A stretch of 16,084 bases of DNA from Oehlia diaphana (GCA_003833135.1 QZLH01000917.1:5285-21368), one strand, 5' to 3'; counted from the first letter of the stretch, positions 1-9,422 are shown. Program-made: numbers and translations. The notes: generated by a model not told the origin, from the letters alone.

Positions 1-151
1 ATTGAACTAATCAATGTCGAATAAATACAGTTACGACTAACTTAACGACGTCGAATCTATTTTTTATCAAAATATCGTAATGATATCGTAATGATATCAT
101 CGCGATATCTAATCAATATTGATTGTAAACTCCAAGTTTCAGCAAAGATAT
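1..151. repeat. GATATC-rich repeat, probable end of a fold-back element
   Basis: Positions 70-108 carry repeated ATATCGTAATGATATC-type units. They are followed at about 137-149 by AGTTTCAGCAAAG. The 414-bp fold-back element at 13940-14353 has the same organisation: GATATC-rich arms ending in AGTTTCTGTAAAG. This is probably the right end of a diverged member of that family, truncated by the window edge. The match is short and AT-rich, so the relationship is tentative. Confidence 0.4.
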
Positions 152-362
152 TCATTTATTTTTTCCTTTTTTCTCACTTTTTATAAAGTTCTGCCATCTG
201 TAATAAATGTTGAATGACATAATATGGAAAAAAATAACCATATTGTTTTTCATAGGAATTAAGTCGGTAAAATCCAAAAAAAATGCCTATTGTATACTGT
301 ATGATTTTTGATACGATAACAAATGATACAAATGAAAGCTGTCAATATGTTTGAAATTTTGA

Positions 363-601
363 ATACTTTTAAGTGATTATGAAAAAGAAATATTCAATCA
401 AGAACAAGCGAACGTAATCGTTAAAAATTTATGTAGAAACGTGGGCAGATGCAAAAACTTTTGGTATAAAGGTTGTACAAAACTAGTTGCGCAGATAAAT
501 ACCATCCGAAAAGTCTTGCTTTAAATTCTGATATCAAAGAAAAACATACTAGAAAATGTTGTCGAAACTGTGGTCAAAAAATTTATAATCAAACAGCTTG
601 A
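363..601 (+). pseudogene. Broken coding-like fragment, Cys-rich C-terminus, family unknown
   Basis: Two overlapping open stretches in different frames look more coding-like than their surroundings. Frame A (363-527) has no ATG and includes residues NLCRNVGRCKNFWYKGCTK. Frame B (470-601) ends with KHTRKCCRNCGQKIYNQTA and a TGA stop. A frameshift around 470-490 would join them. The resulting C-rich pattern (C-x5-C, then CC-x2-C) could be a degenerate zinc-binding tail. A third short open piece with an ATG, ending at the TGA near 373-375, may be the upstream continuation. I do not recognise the family. The local GC is higher than in the flanks, which is the main reason to list it. It could be chance. 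Confidence 0.3.
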
Positions 602-828
602 AAAATGTCATTGGTGAAACAAATTAATTACTTGATAAAGATAACTTGTTATTTTTATTTTATTTGTAATTAAATGTATGTGATTTAATTTATAAACATG
701 CTTTTAATTTAATATTATATTAGAGAATTAATAAAATTGATTTGTTAGTAAGAGTATACAATAAATAAATAGTTTAGATTAAAAACTAAAGAATAGAAAA
801 CAAAAGTAACATTCCATTATTCAACGAC

Positions 829-1108
829 CTAGGATCCATAACAATAAATAGGAGGCATCCAGCAATAATTAATAGACACTGAATCGCATGTTCCATCTTT
901 AGTATATTTACCGCTGGAGCAATCACCATCAGTTTTACAGCGTTTCATGAGGCGATCAGGTTCAGTTATTAATAATGAAAATGTTGTATTAAATAAATGT
1001 TATAAATGAAAACAATTAATTCAATTTTTTTTTACCTAGAGGTGATGCGTGAACTGTTAAGCCATGGGCAATACAAATAAGAACGACAAGCAAGAAAAGA
1101 TATTTCAT
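829..1108 (-). CDS. Small secreted cysteine-rich peptide precursor, two exons, odd 3' splice site
   Basis: Read on the minus strand, exon 1 (1108-1036) starts at ATG and encodes a clear secretory signal peptide, MKYLFLLVVLICIAHG, followed by LTVHASPL. Likely signal cleavage is after VHA (residue 21). A good donor (G|GTAAAA) follows at 1035. Exon 2 (962-829) encodes EPDRLMKR and then a cysteine-rich tail, ending in TAG. Frame and phase agree only if exon 2 starts at 962, giving 68 residues. Cysteines at 33, 39, 50, 58 and 65 have spacing C-x5-C-x10-C-x7-C-x6-C. The KR pair at 31-32 just before the first Cys resembles a Kex2 site, so a mature peptide of about 36 residues is inferred. The anomaly is that the bases before 962 read CTG, not an AG acceptor; the first AG lies inside the cysteine frame and would destroy it. 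The gene could therefore use a rare non-AG acceptor, carry a recent inactivating mutation, or hold a sequencing error. The CKTDGDCSSG stretch resembles knottin-like peptides. A role as a secreted effector or defence peptide is inference only. Confidence 0.6.
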
Positions 1109-1202
1109 TGTAAAAATATTATTATTAGAGATTAATTTTATTTAGAGATATTTATTTATATTTGAATTTTGGCTTTTTGTTCAAAACTCCTTTTGATCAG
1201 TC

Positions 1203-1216
1203 CCTATATATATATT
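1203..1216 (-). promoter_or_regulatory. TATA-like element upstream of the secreted-peptide gene
   Basis: An alternating TA run, reading ATATATATATAGGG on the minus strand, lies about 95-105 nt upstream of the ATG at 1108. That is a reasonable place for a TATA box with a roughly 60-70 nt 5' leader. In a genome this AT-rich such runs occur by chance, so position is the only support. Confidence 0.35.
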
Positions 1217-2590
1217 TGTTTTTTTAATCAATGTAATCAATTATAGAAGAATTCGCATGTGCATGAAGAAAGTCAGAAGCTAAATATGGTGATTCCGAAG
1301 AGCAAATCTTGACAAAGCTAAACGAATGATTTTGTATTCATTTAAAAGGAGAACCTTGCTAATCAAAGTTTAATAATATGATTTTCCTTTTTTTAAAAAA
1401 AAGAAAAAAATATCAGTATGAACGGCAGAAATTAAAGTAGCAAAATTGGTAAATTTGATTTGTGTTTTATACTCTGATAGCAAAGTTCAACAGCGCACAA
1501 ATTTTTATTTTGATATATAGTAAATCAAAAAATTTTTAATTGAGACATATGCGATCGATTTCTTTGATAGTCATATCAGTAACGTTACAAAAGCTAAGGA
1601 CAAGATGTTGGTAATGTAATCATACCCTGACACCCCCTAAGATCAAGATATTCATTCTAATGGGACAGCTCATTTCACAAATGTTTGATCGACAATCAAT
1701 TTCACCCCACATTACGGCATAACTCTGGCAATTATATTTATACCCACACAAGTGTTGGTAAAATTGATTGTCAGTCAATGGACCAGACCAAATATGTTAA
1801 TATTTATTATTATATATCCGATATGTTTTTATGTTCATTTAAACTTTATTAATTAATGTATTTTATTTTAAATCAGTTTTGTAATCAAATTATCTTTTGG
1901 CAGTCAATCATTTTTAAATGAAATGGGATAAAAAGAAACCTACACATCATTTATTAATTCAATAAAATATCCATTCAGAATAGGGAAATTGCTTGGGAAA
2001 TGAAATCATGCTTTAACCGATCTAATAATAGATATAGTTTCGAAAAAGCGGTCGTGATGTCCTAACTCCTAAAATCAAGATACTTTACACTGAGGCATGT
2101 TTGTATTAACATATTTACATCATCGATTTTTCTACTGCTATACGCAATATTGAGGTTATATGATACAAAGATATAAATCGTTCCCAAACCAGACAATACC
2201 AAAAAGTGGACGATCATTAAAATTAAACTATTTTTTCTCCAGAAAAATTAATATGAATTTTTTTTTACGAATTTTTTATAGTAAATTTGTTGCTTATCAA
2301 TATATTATAAATATATCTGCAGAATGCATGTGATAATTTTTGCGTTAGTCCATGAAAATCTAATATTCATTAACGGACTCATGATTTTGTTGATCGTTTA
2401 ATTCGTGGTGATCGTGATTCTAAAAAAAATAAACCATAAAAATTATCAAAAAAAGAATTTGTAGTTTTATTATTTGAAAAGAAAGAATAAAATAGTAATT
2501 ACCATATACAGTATACTTTTTGCATTAAAACCATAGATGCAAATGGTAAATTCTTTTCTTACCATAGGATCCCGATATCTCTAAAACAGG
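1217..2590. other. Intergenic, no convincing gene
   Basis: There is no coding-like stretch. One 12-bp inverted repeat is visible: GACAATCAATTT at 1691-1702 and its complement at 1761-1772, with a relatively GC-rich spacer. Two similar segments occur, around 1636-1662 (CCTAAGATCAAGATATTC) and 2068-2094 (CCTAAAATCAAGATACTT), which may be remnants of one repeat. Everything else is low-complexity A/T sequence. Confidence 0.5.
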
Positions 2591-2800
2591 TCATAAGGGC
2601 AAATTGGCCATTTTTTAAGATTTAAAAAATCATTTTTTGTATATCTCGGCATCCAGTGGTCCAGTTTTGATGAACCTTTTTTTAAGTTGTAGAGCTAAAT
2701 GAGGGCTACAAAATAAAAAAATATTCATCAAAATTGAATCACTGGATGCTGGGATATTTACAAAAAACAATTTTTTTGAGTTTCAGCAAAAAGGGTGTTA
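2591..2800. mobile_element. Fold-back (MITE-like) element with arms of about 45 bp
   Basis: The left arm at about 2632-2674 (core GCATCCAGTGGTCCAGTTTT) is the imperfect reverse complement of the right arm at about 2724-2767 (core AAAATTGAATCACTGGATGC). Only a 2-nt indel and a few mismatches separate them, several of which become G-U pairs in RNA. The loop is about 50 nt. Weaker complementarity may extend outwards to about 2591 (CATAAGGGCAAATTGGCC) and about 2800. No ORF is present and I cannot fix a target-site duplication. This is a non-autonomous inverted-repeat element, or a long hairpin RNA source if transcribed. Confidence 0.65.
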
Positions 2801-2810
2801 ATAAAAGGAT

Positions 2811-4148
2811 AATAACAAATGATATTACCTTCATTATTATTACAAAATTGCAAGTAAATACATCTTTACAAATTGGTGCTTTTTATTAAAATAAAGCTTA
2901 TAATTTTAAATAACAGTATTAATAATAGGTATTGAAATTATTTCAATTTTAGAATTAAATTTATTTAAAATTTCTAATTATATTTTATATTTATAAAATG
3001 TAATATCAATACAACTACTAAATTATTGGATTTTTAGATTATAGTACTTTTTATTTTAAAGAGTTACTAATTCAAAAGCATTATACTAAAATATACATTG
3101 TATGGAAAATCTAATTACATTGTAAAATAATTAATAATTTTCTTAATTCTTCTTAAATAAAAGCATTTACTTCATATATTTTACTCAATTCTAATCAGTT
3201 AAAGTTTAATTTACTAATAATTGTATCATATAATTCAAAATATATATTTTTATCTGTAATTTCTTATAAACTAATTTTAATATATTTAATATATAATAGT
3301 AAATTTTATTAATTATACTGAATATTCAGCTTTTTATATAAATAAAAATAAAACAAATTAATACTCTACTTTTTATAAAAAAAATTTACATTATTTATTT
3401 TTAAATAAACTAATATTTATTAGAAATGTCAAATGTATTATTCTAAATACTTGCAAAAATATATAGTTTTAATTGTAATATTACAGATATTTTTAAATTT
3501 ATATATAATTTAATTATTATAAATTAATATTATTTCTAATAAAAGTTTGATAACAAACATTTTTAATATAGTTAATGCCTTATTTAATAAATTAATTCTG
3601 AAATCATTTCTATTGATTAATTCTAAAACTTGAATTACAAATGTATATTGATCATTTTATGTAAATAAATTCTTTATTCAATTAACTGTATAAATACAAT
3701 TTGCAATTTTATTTATTATTTTTGCTTGTATATGATGTAAATTGGAAGTTAAAGTTAATTTTGTTAAGATCTTAAGATGGTAAAAGTTGAATTCAATTAT
3801 TATTCCTAATTTTGGTATCAACAATATATGGAAATATGTATGTAAATATTTGTTGAAGTAAATATCAATTGCTTATATATGGTTTTTTAAGAAGATTAAG
3901 AAAATTATAAATCTTATATAATTGGTAATCTAATATAAGAATAATCTAAATATTATTTGATTAATATAATAATACCATATCAGCATAAATTTTATATTCA
4001 GTATAAAATTCTAGAATTTGCTTATCTAAATAATGAAAAATTTATTAGACTCCATTTTGTTCAGATTATAAATGGTATAATAAAAATTAGATGTGTTATA
4101 TTCAGATTTAAAATTAATATACCTGTAATTAAAAGTATATTAGTTAAT
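2811..4148. other. A/T desert, no gene
   Basis: This stretch is almost entirely A/T with frequent stops in all frames. The one longer open frame here (3957-4169) encodes an I/K/N/F-rich string typical of random A/T sequence and ends inside a tandem repeat, so I do not call it a gene. No structure beyond low complexity is visible. Confidence 0.6.
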
Positions 4149-4206
4149 AATAATAAAATAATTAGTTGAGAATAATAAAATAATTAGTTGAGAATAATAA
4201 AATAAT
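4149..4206 (+). repeat. 22-nt tandem repeat, about 2.6 copies
   Basis: The unit AATAATAAAATAATTAGTTG plus AG occurs ending at 4170, again at 4171-4192, and partially at 4193-4206, with essentially no divergence. The lack of drift suggests a recent duplication. Confidence 0.85.
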
Positions 4207-4439
4207 ATGATAATAAAAAATCAGGATAAGTTCTCATTTTTTTTTATGATGAGCTTAATTTCTTAATTTTAAATTGTGTTTTCATACAATTAATAAGGTC
4301 ATAATATATTTTTGTAGTTGCTGATAACTGATGTTTGTTAGTCTGATGAAAACAAATTGTTCTACATAAACTTTCTTTTTTTTTAGTTAAAGTATAAGAA
4401 CATAAAGTGTATTAAAGTAAAAACATAAAAGCATAGAAA

Positions 4440-4541
4440 TAAAATGTAAAAATGTAGACGCGTAAAGCATAAAATGTAGATGTGTAAAAACATAAAATGT
4501 AGATGCGTAAATATGTAAGATGTAAAATGTAGAAGCGTAAC
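4440..4541 (+). repeat. Degenerate minisatellite, unit about 23 nt, four to five copies
   Basis: Variants of CATAAAATGTAGATGCGTAA recur at about 4450-4467, 4468-4490, 4491-4518 and 4519-4541. A less clear lead-in copy lies upstream. The GCG/GTG core (GTAGAYGYGTAA) is the conserved part. The open frame on the other strand across this block is a repeat translation (HF/LHF-rich) and not a gene. Confidence 0.7.
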
Positions 4542-5494
4542 AACTATTGTAAGAAGGTACATAACCAAATCCCTCATCGGGAATTAGTAGACTTAAAATG
4601 CATGGAGGAGAAAAAGAAAGAGAGAAACCGATTTAATTATAGAAGAGAGCCTGTGTCGCAAATCACGAAAGATCACGAGGATAGGAGAGTGGCGCAGGAT
4701 CACATGATTTTGATTAGAGTTATATATTATAATAAAAACTTTTAGTTTCGTAGTCTTTACTGTATCTTTTCTACACTGTGAAATAAAAAAAATAATAAAA
4801 AACATATGATTACAATACTTTCAAATTACAAGATTTGTTTCTTGTTATTTTTTACTATATCAAACAAAATAGAATCATTTTAAAAATAAAATGACCAGAA
4901 CATAATATGTTTACGGTTCTTTTTAGGCTTTAATTATTGTTTTTTTTTCTTTAGAAATACTCTTTTTCTTTGATCAATAATTTTAATATAAAGGTATAAA
5001 CATTTTTGGTAAACTATATTTATTTATGGTGAAAATGTGACACGCAAATGACGCAACCTCATAAATATCATAAATAAAGGACAAAAATAGAAACAAAGAA
5101 ACAATAGAAAAGTGATAACTTGAAAACAATAGATGTTTAAAAAATTCATGTTAATTTTAACAAATATTGTACGAAAAATAGATTTCTTTCTTAAAGATTT
5201 CTTTATTTATTTCCTAGCAAAAAATTTTTTTATATCCAAAAACTTAAAACACGATTCAAACACTTGAGACAATTATTATATGAATAAATCAGATAATTAG
5301 ATAGTCTTATAATTCTTTTAGGTATAAATAAGTTCACTTTTTATACACCAGATTCCTCATCATCATCGAATATCGGATGATCACGAATTCAATATGATTT
5401 TATTAATGTTATGATCCCATTAATAAATTCATTCAACGATAAAAACGTAAACCGTAATTTAATACTTATATCTTACATACACACATTCATTTTT
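4542..5494. other. Intergenic; one less AT-rich patch, no gene called
   Basis: A patch at about 4575-4710 is purine-rich on the plus strand (pyrimidine-rich on the minus) and has more GC than its surroundings, including CACGAAAGATCACGAGGATA. It could be a promoter or a relic exon, but no open frame over it looks like protein. The remainder is A/T-rich with no visible structure. Confidence 0.4.
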
Positions 5495-5612
5495 CCTCGA
5501 ACAACATTTTTCTTCGAACAATATTTTTTTTCGACCAATATTTTTTTTTTTCGAACAATATTTTTCCTTGAACAATATTTTTCCTCGAATAATATATTTC
5601 CTCGAATAATAT
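5495..5612 (+). repeat. Minisatellite, unit 17-20 nt, seven copies
   Basis: Seven consecutive variants of TCGAACAATATTTTTCC are present. They differ mainly in T-run length (5-10 T) and in A/C changes (GAACAATAT, GACCAATAT, GAATAATAT). Open frames on both strands across the block are artefacts of the repeat. Confidence 0.85.
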
Positions 5613-6138
5613 CCATACTAAATTTATAAACGAATATTCTTTTGCTGTTGTGAATATTTCGTTTAATTAAAATCATTTCGTTTAATTAAAATCGGTATAT
5701 TGAAATATTTTTTTCTTCGTACATAAATTTAAATAAATATATTTTTTAAATCGCTCGCGTTCGCATTCGTGTTATTATATATACATATTTAAACCCGATA
5801 TATTTTTAATGCTTATAAAACTATTCCTTCCTCCTTTCTGTTTTGTTTTATTACAATTTCGATATTAAATATACATCTATCTATATACGTATTATTTACA
5901 TATATGTTTAAAGAAATTCCTGAACAATAAGTTTAAAAGACCAAATATGCGAAATCGTATTTTAGGAGTTTAATCATTTTCTTGTATTTTAATCAATATT
6001 GTAATCGCGATTTTTAATTTTTACTTGTATTAACTGTTTATATCGTTTTTCAAATTATATCACCGCAATTTATGTAATAAATAAATAAAAAGTATGTAAT
6101 TATTTATCATAATTCCTCATCGTGATAAAATACAATCA
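5613..6138. other. Intergenic with one exact 19-bp tandem duplication
   Basis: ATTTCGTTTAATTAAAATC is directly repeated at 5656-5674 and 5675-5693. A small CG-containing patch (CGCTCGCGTTCGCATTCG) lies at about 5752-5769. No gene-like frame is seen. Confidence 0.6.
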
Positions 6139-6339
6139 ATGCATCGACCGATATTACTGTTACTAAATGAGTTTGAAAACATTGTAATAAGACTTGTACA
6201 ACTCCCAAAGTATTTCAGGCAGTTGCTTACAAAAAGGTTTTTGTATAACCAAATTAGTGTTGTTTACAACAATAAGATAGTTAAACCTCATAGTATCTTA
6301 AGTGGTTTATCCATTTTAAATAACTCGGCCAAAATTTAG
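6139..6339 (+). pseudogene. Coding-like fragment, possibly a reverse-transcriptase remnant
   Basis: An open frame of 66 codons has a more protein-like composition than random A/T frames. Its core, LPKYFRQLLTKRFLYNQISV, continues with VYNNKIVKPHSILSGL. The order 'helix, short strand, polar turn, ...SGL' is reminiscent of the non-LTR reverse-transcriptase segment that ends in GxxQG, but the QG is absent and the frame stops soon after. It ends 38 nt before the Gag-MIR pseudogene and does not resemble that gene. I treat it as an unidentified remnant, with the retroelement reading as a guess. Confidence 0.3.
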
Positions 6340-6377
6340 TCAACCCAAAATAGTATCTCAAAAATTTAATGACTATA

Positions 6378-7400
6378 ATGATTGACTTACCGCCTCGATA
6401 TGATGCCACTTTTCATCCGGAAGTTTGAATTCAGGACTTGCGTTTCTTTTGTACTCTTATGGGTATTCACGAACAAGCTACTATATTGAACATAGCCATT
6501 CTAAGAATAGATCACAATATTCCAATCCCAAAAGATATTAATTCATTTAAATCTCTTTTCAATGTTCTCAAAGACCATGTTACTCACTACAGCTTCTCTT
6601 GAGAAACTTAATAAATTGAAATGTGAGCGTAGTATAGACATGTCTGAATTTATTGCAAAGTTCAATTCCCTTTGCAGTAACGCAAACATCACAACCGGGA
6701 AGAGAAAAAGGATTATCTACTTCGAAGCATGGATGTACTCAGGAACAGAATTGAAAAATTAAACTCATTTGATAAGGTAATCGAAACTTTTAAAGAAGTG
6801 ATGCTTGATCATAGAAGTCAGGTTGTTCCAAAATTGCACTCAAACATGTTGTTACCGGACTTTTTTATCTAGTAAAGATATCAGATATGACACTGGATCA
6901 AAGCAATGTATGGTTAGTATACACTTGAATCTCTTATAAAGACTATACGAATTCAAATAATAATTGGTATTTTTGCGTGAAAATCCAGGTATATTGCAGC
7001 ACTGGCAACCAGACAAGCGAACAGATTTTGGATTGTAATTCCACCTCATAAACAATACTGCAAGCCAGGAAATCCAGTAGCGTTTAATTCTATTATTGAA
7101 TTGAAACATCAGCAGACCAGTCGAAATTTACATTCTCATGGTGGTATAACAAGAAGTAAACAATTAATGAAAATTCTTAGTTTTTGGTGCTTGAAAGTCA
7201 AGTAAAATATAATGACTAATTAGCTTTGACTTTGCAGTTACTTGTTATTCGGGTACCGATAACAATAACAATTGGCAACTACAAATATGACAATTCGATT
7301 AGTTTGCGCCATGTTAACACAAAAAAATCACTCTCAAGCCACGATTTCCTATTTGATGATGGAAACCAAGAAGTCACTTGTCACTCCTATGGCCATGAGG
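6378..7400 (+). pseudogene. Gag-like/MIR pseudogene (copy 1), introns still recognisable
   Basis: This is a decayed copy of the intact gene at 9423-10652. The start reads MIDLPPRYDATFHPEV, then a TGA replaces the Trp codon conserved in the intact copy (Trp17). Further damage includes a deletion of about 11 nt near 6588 (frameshift), a loss of about 24 nt near 6735, a 1-nt deletion near 6999, and loss of the segment encoding the third-repeat entry near 7275. Both main introns persist. Intron 1 is 6913-6988, with the same unusual GTTAGT donor and a CCAG acceptor. Intron 2 is about 7156-7237 (GTAAAC...TTTGCAG). Exon 2 still reads WIVIPPHKQYCKPGNPVAFN. The final part preserves ISLRHVNTKKSLSSHDFLFD and ends near 7400, without the short last exon. 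Retained introns show it arose by DNA-level duplication, not by retroposition. Confidence 0.85.
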
Positions 7401-7417
7401 AAATATTTGCGCAATAA

Positions 7418-7990
7418 CTTGTAATGTAATTTAGAGTAATTTTATTAACAAATTAATCTCGAGCTTAATAACAAAAATCGATAATGAAAAATATCTTCCA
7501 AAGTACTTATAATTAATTCAGATTATCAAACCAGTTGTCAAAATAATTTTTTCTAAGTAAATGAGTAGCAAGTAGTATTGGATCGAGCACTAGATAAAAT
7601 GAATCGTCTTGCACTCTAATCCTATTTTTTATAAAGAGTCGGTGAGAAAGAACATCAACCTAAGGTGACTCAAAACTCATTGTGGGTCTTTGATATAAAT
7701 TGCATTCTTTTGATTATAAGGAACACTAAATATCGTTAATTTTATTCACGTGATTAAAAGCAACATTCTATAAAATAACTTTTGTTATACAGTAAGTTTC
7801 CGGCAATACAAAATTATTTTTAATATCACCATTTGCAAATATCAAGAAATACAGATACTATGCATAATAAAAAATTTAAATTCTGCTCTTCATTTGTAAT
7901 GTTACATGACATTTCTTATATTGTATATGTTTTTAATTCTGAAATAAATTTTAGTAACCCTGTTCAGTATACAAAATATAAAATGATGTA
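7418..7990. other. Intergenic, no gene
   Basis: This is A/T-rich sequence between pseudogene copy 1 and the fold-back element. No coding-like frame or strong repeat was noticed. Confidence 0.5.
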
Positions 7991-7997
7991 AATGATG

Positions 7998-8129
7998 TAT
8001 CCCTATAAAAAATTTTTATCCGAATATTTCCATTATTTTCCCCGTGTCTTCCGTAAAAATTCCGTGAAAATGATACATCACGGAAAAACATGGAAAGAAA
8101 AAACGGATCAGATTTTTTACAGGGTATTA
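7998..8129. mobile_element. Short fold-back (MITE-like) element of about 130 bp
   Basis: The left end CCCTATAAAAAATTTTTATC (about 8001) matches the reverse complement of the right end, which reads CCCTGTAAAAAATCTGATCC inward from about 8127. Complementarity continues imperfectly through the TTTCCAT and CCGTG segments. The interior holds a small palindrome (CCGTGA ... TCACGG, about 8060-8082). A second CCCTGT just left (about 7957) may mean the true left end is further out. The minus-strand open frame across it is not a gene. No target duplication can be fixed. Confidence 0.55.
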
Positions 8130-8188
8130 TTCGAAACACTGCATTATCAACTATATAATTAAGATAAAATTACGCATGCTGTTTTAAA

Positions 8189-8422
8189 ATGGTTGACTTA
8201 CCACCTGGATACACAGTTCTTTTGTGCTCTTAAGAGTATCCACGATCAAGCCACTGTTCTGAACATTCTATTCTAATATATTCCTATCCTTGAAGACATC
8301 GATATCACCTCATTAATTCACTTATTCTTGTTCTTGAGAGACTTAATAAATTAATATGTAAGTGTAATATAAACATGTATGAATATATTGCGAAATTCAC
8401 TTCTCTCTGTAGTACCCGCAAT
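8189..8422 (+). pseudogene. Gag-like/MIR family remnant (copy 2), Gag part only
   Basis: Starting at ATG (MVDLPPGYT), this matches the Gag-like region of the intact gene in pieces: the TTCTTTTGTGCTCTT segment, CCACGATCAAGCCAC, GAGAGACTTAATAAATTAAT, and TGAATATATTGCGAAATTCA. It carries several internal deletions and stops. Similarity ends near CTCTCTGTAGTACCCGCAA. No MIR-coding sequence follows, so the copy is truncated or its 3' half was replaced. Shared variants with copy 1 (for example ATANACATG where the intact gene has ATAGAGAAATG) suggest the two pseudogenes are closer to each other than to the intact gene. Confidence 0.75.
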
Positions 8423-8612
8423 TGTTAAACGATATTGAGTATGGTATATACCTCCGATGTTGTATAGTTTTTTATATTACAAAAAAGTGATTTTGTATTT
8501 CAAGATCAATTGTTTTTCTGAAGCTGGAATAATAGGTAATCACTACATGTATAAGATTTTATTAATATTTAATGAAAGATCAAAGCACGTCATATTTAAA
8601 AATTCGACAGTA

Positions 8613-8776
8613 TGCCAAGTTAGTGTCGATCACTACTACAATAGGAAGGGGTGATGTTTACGCGTCACTGATCACGTGCAGCCACGAGTTCAAAAACAAT
8701 AAGAAGGACAAATTTTTTGTGCCAAAAATTTATTTGTCACCCGTTATTTGTCACCGAGATCGACACTAACCTGGCA
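8613..8776. mobile_element. Fold-back (MITE-like) element with 19-bp terminal repeats
   Basis: The left end TGCCAAGTTAGTGTCGATC (8613-8631) pairs with the right end GATCGACACTAACCTGGCA (8758-8776), 18 of 19 positions matching. Weaker complementarity continues inwards. Inside the right arm, two TTTGTCAC units (8734-8754) form a motif also found in the hAT-like element at 15609-15643. The element is less AT-rich than its flanks. Open frames across it are not protein-like. No target-site duplication is clear. Confidence 0.65.
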
Positions 8777-8779
8777 CAG

Positions 8780-9376
8780 ATTTAAATTCGAAACTACGAT
8801 TTTCGTTCCAAGTAAGCTTAATTTATCTTCCATCAGTAAATGTTGAACTAATTAATTGCTATCTCTATGCATACCTTTCCTTATTATTAAAAGCTGAATT
8901 CATATTAATCATGTTTATACATACTAATTATTTATCTATATCCTATAAAGTATCCGTTCAGATAATTTATTATGCTATTCTGGTAGCTCAAATAGTAAAT
9001 GGTACATATTAAACTTTGTGTCGGACTTTAAATTATTTAAAATTAGGAAAACGGGATACGTTAAACTTCGCATATTATATTGCGTTTTTAAATTTATAAC
9101 GATCGTAAGAATTACTATGTTGCTCAATTAGTAGGCAAGCATATAAACCATGTAGAAAAAATTCGATACATTATGCTTTAATGATGGTCACTGCTTCTGG
9201 ATCTAGGACTTGCAATTTTTTATACACATGATAAATTGATCAACATTTATGTACCATAAACGTATTTATATAAAACAATCTATTTAACGTTTCATATTGT
9301 TAATGAACCCCAGTTTGTGTTTTTCATTTCTGATTTTGTTAATATGTAAATGCACATGGCGTTGGACAACATAAAA
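8780..9376. other. Upstream region of the intact Gag-MIR gene, no gene
   Basis: No coding-like frame is visible. The sequence is A/T-rich and contains the presumed promoter of the downstream gene at its right end. I see no clear operator-like repeats. Confidence 0.5.
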
Positions 9377-9388
9377 CCTATATAAAAA
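9377..9388 (+). promoter_or_regulatory. TATA box of the Gag-MIR gene
   Basis: CCTATATAAAAA lies about 35-45 nt upstream of the ATG at 9423, implying a very short 5' leader. The match to TATAWAAA is good, and position is what distinguishes it from background. The two pseudogene copies do not show an equally good element at this distance. Confidence 0.5.
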
Positions 9389-9422
9389 GTTAATAAAACC
9401 AGTACGCATATACATTTTAATA

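Noticed and set aside
3957..4169. 70-codon open frame, plus strand
   Set aside because: I/K/N/F/Y-rich composition typical of random A/T sequence; it ends inside a 22-nt tandem repeat.
4383..4577. 64-codon minus-strand frame, hydrophobic
   Set aside because: It is a translation of the minisatellite (repeated LHF/MFL units), with no gene context.
4593..4805. 70-codon minus-strand frame
   Set aside because: No recognisable motif; the pyrimidine-rich start looks like non-coding sequence. The somewhat higher GC is noted in the intergenic entry.
5411..5676. Two overlapping frames on opposite strands
   Set aside because: Both are translations of the TCGAACAATATTTTTCC minisatellite.
6852..7109. 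85-codon minus-strand frame
   Set aside because: It is antisense to the MIR part of pseudogene copy 1, whose similarity to the intact gene explains the openness.
7951..8139. 62-codon minus-strand frame
   Set aside because: It coincides with a short inverted-repeat element and has no protein-like pattern.
8457..8769. Two overlapping plus-strand frames of 65 codons
   Set aside because: One runs through the 8613-8776 fold-back element; neither has a recognisable motif, and both lie in different frames without splice support.
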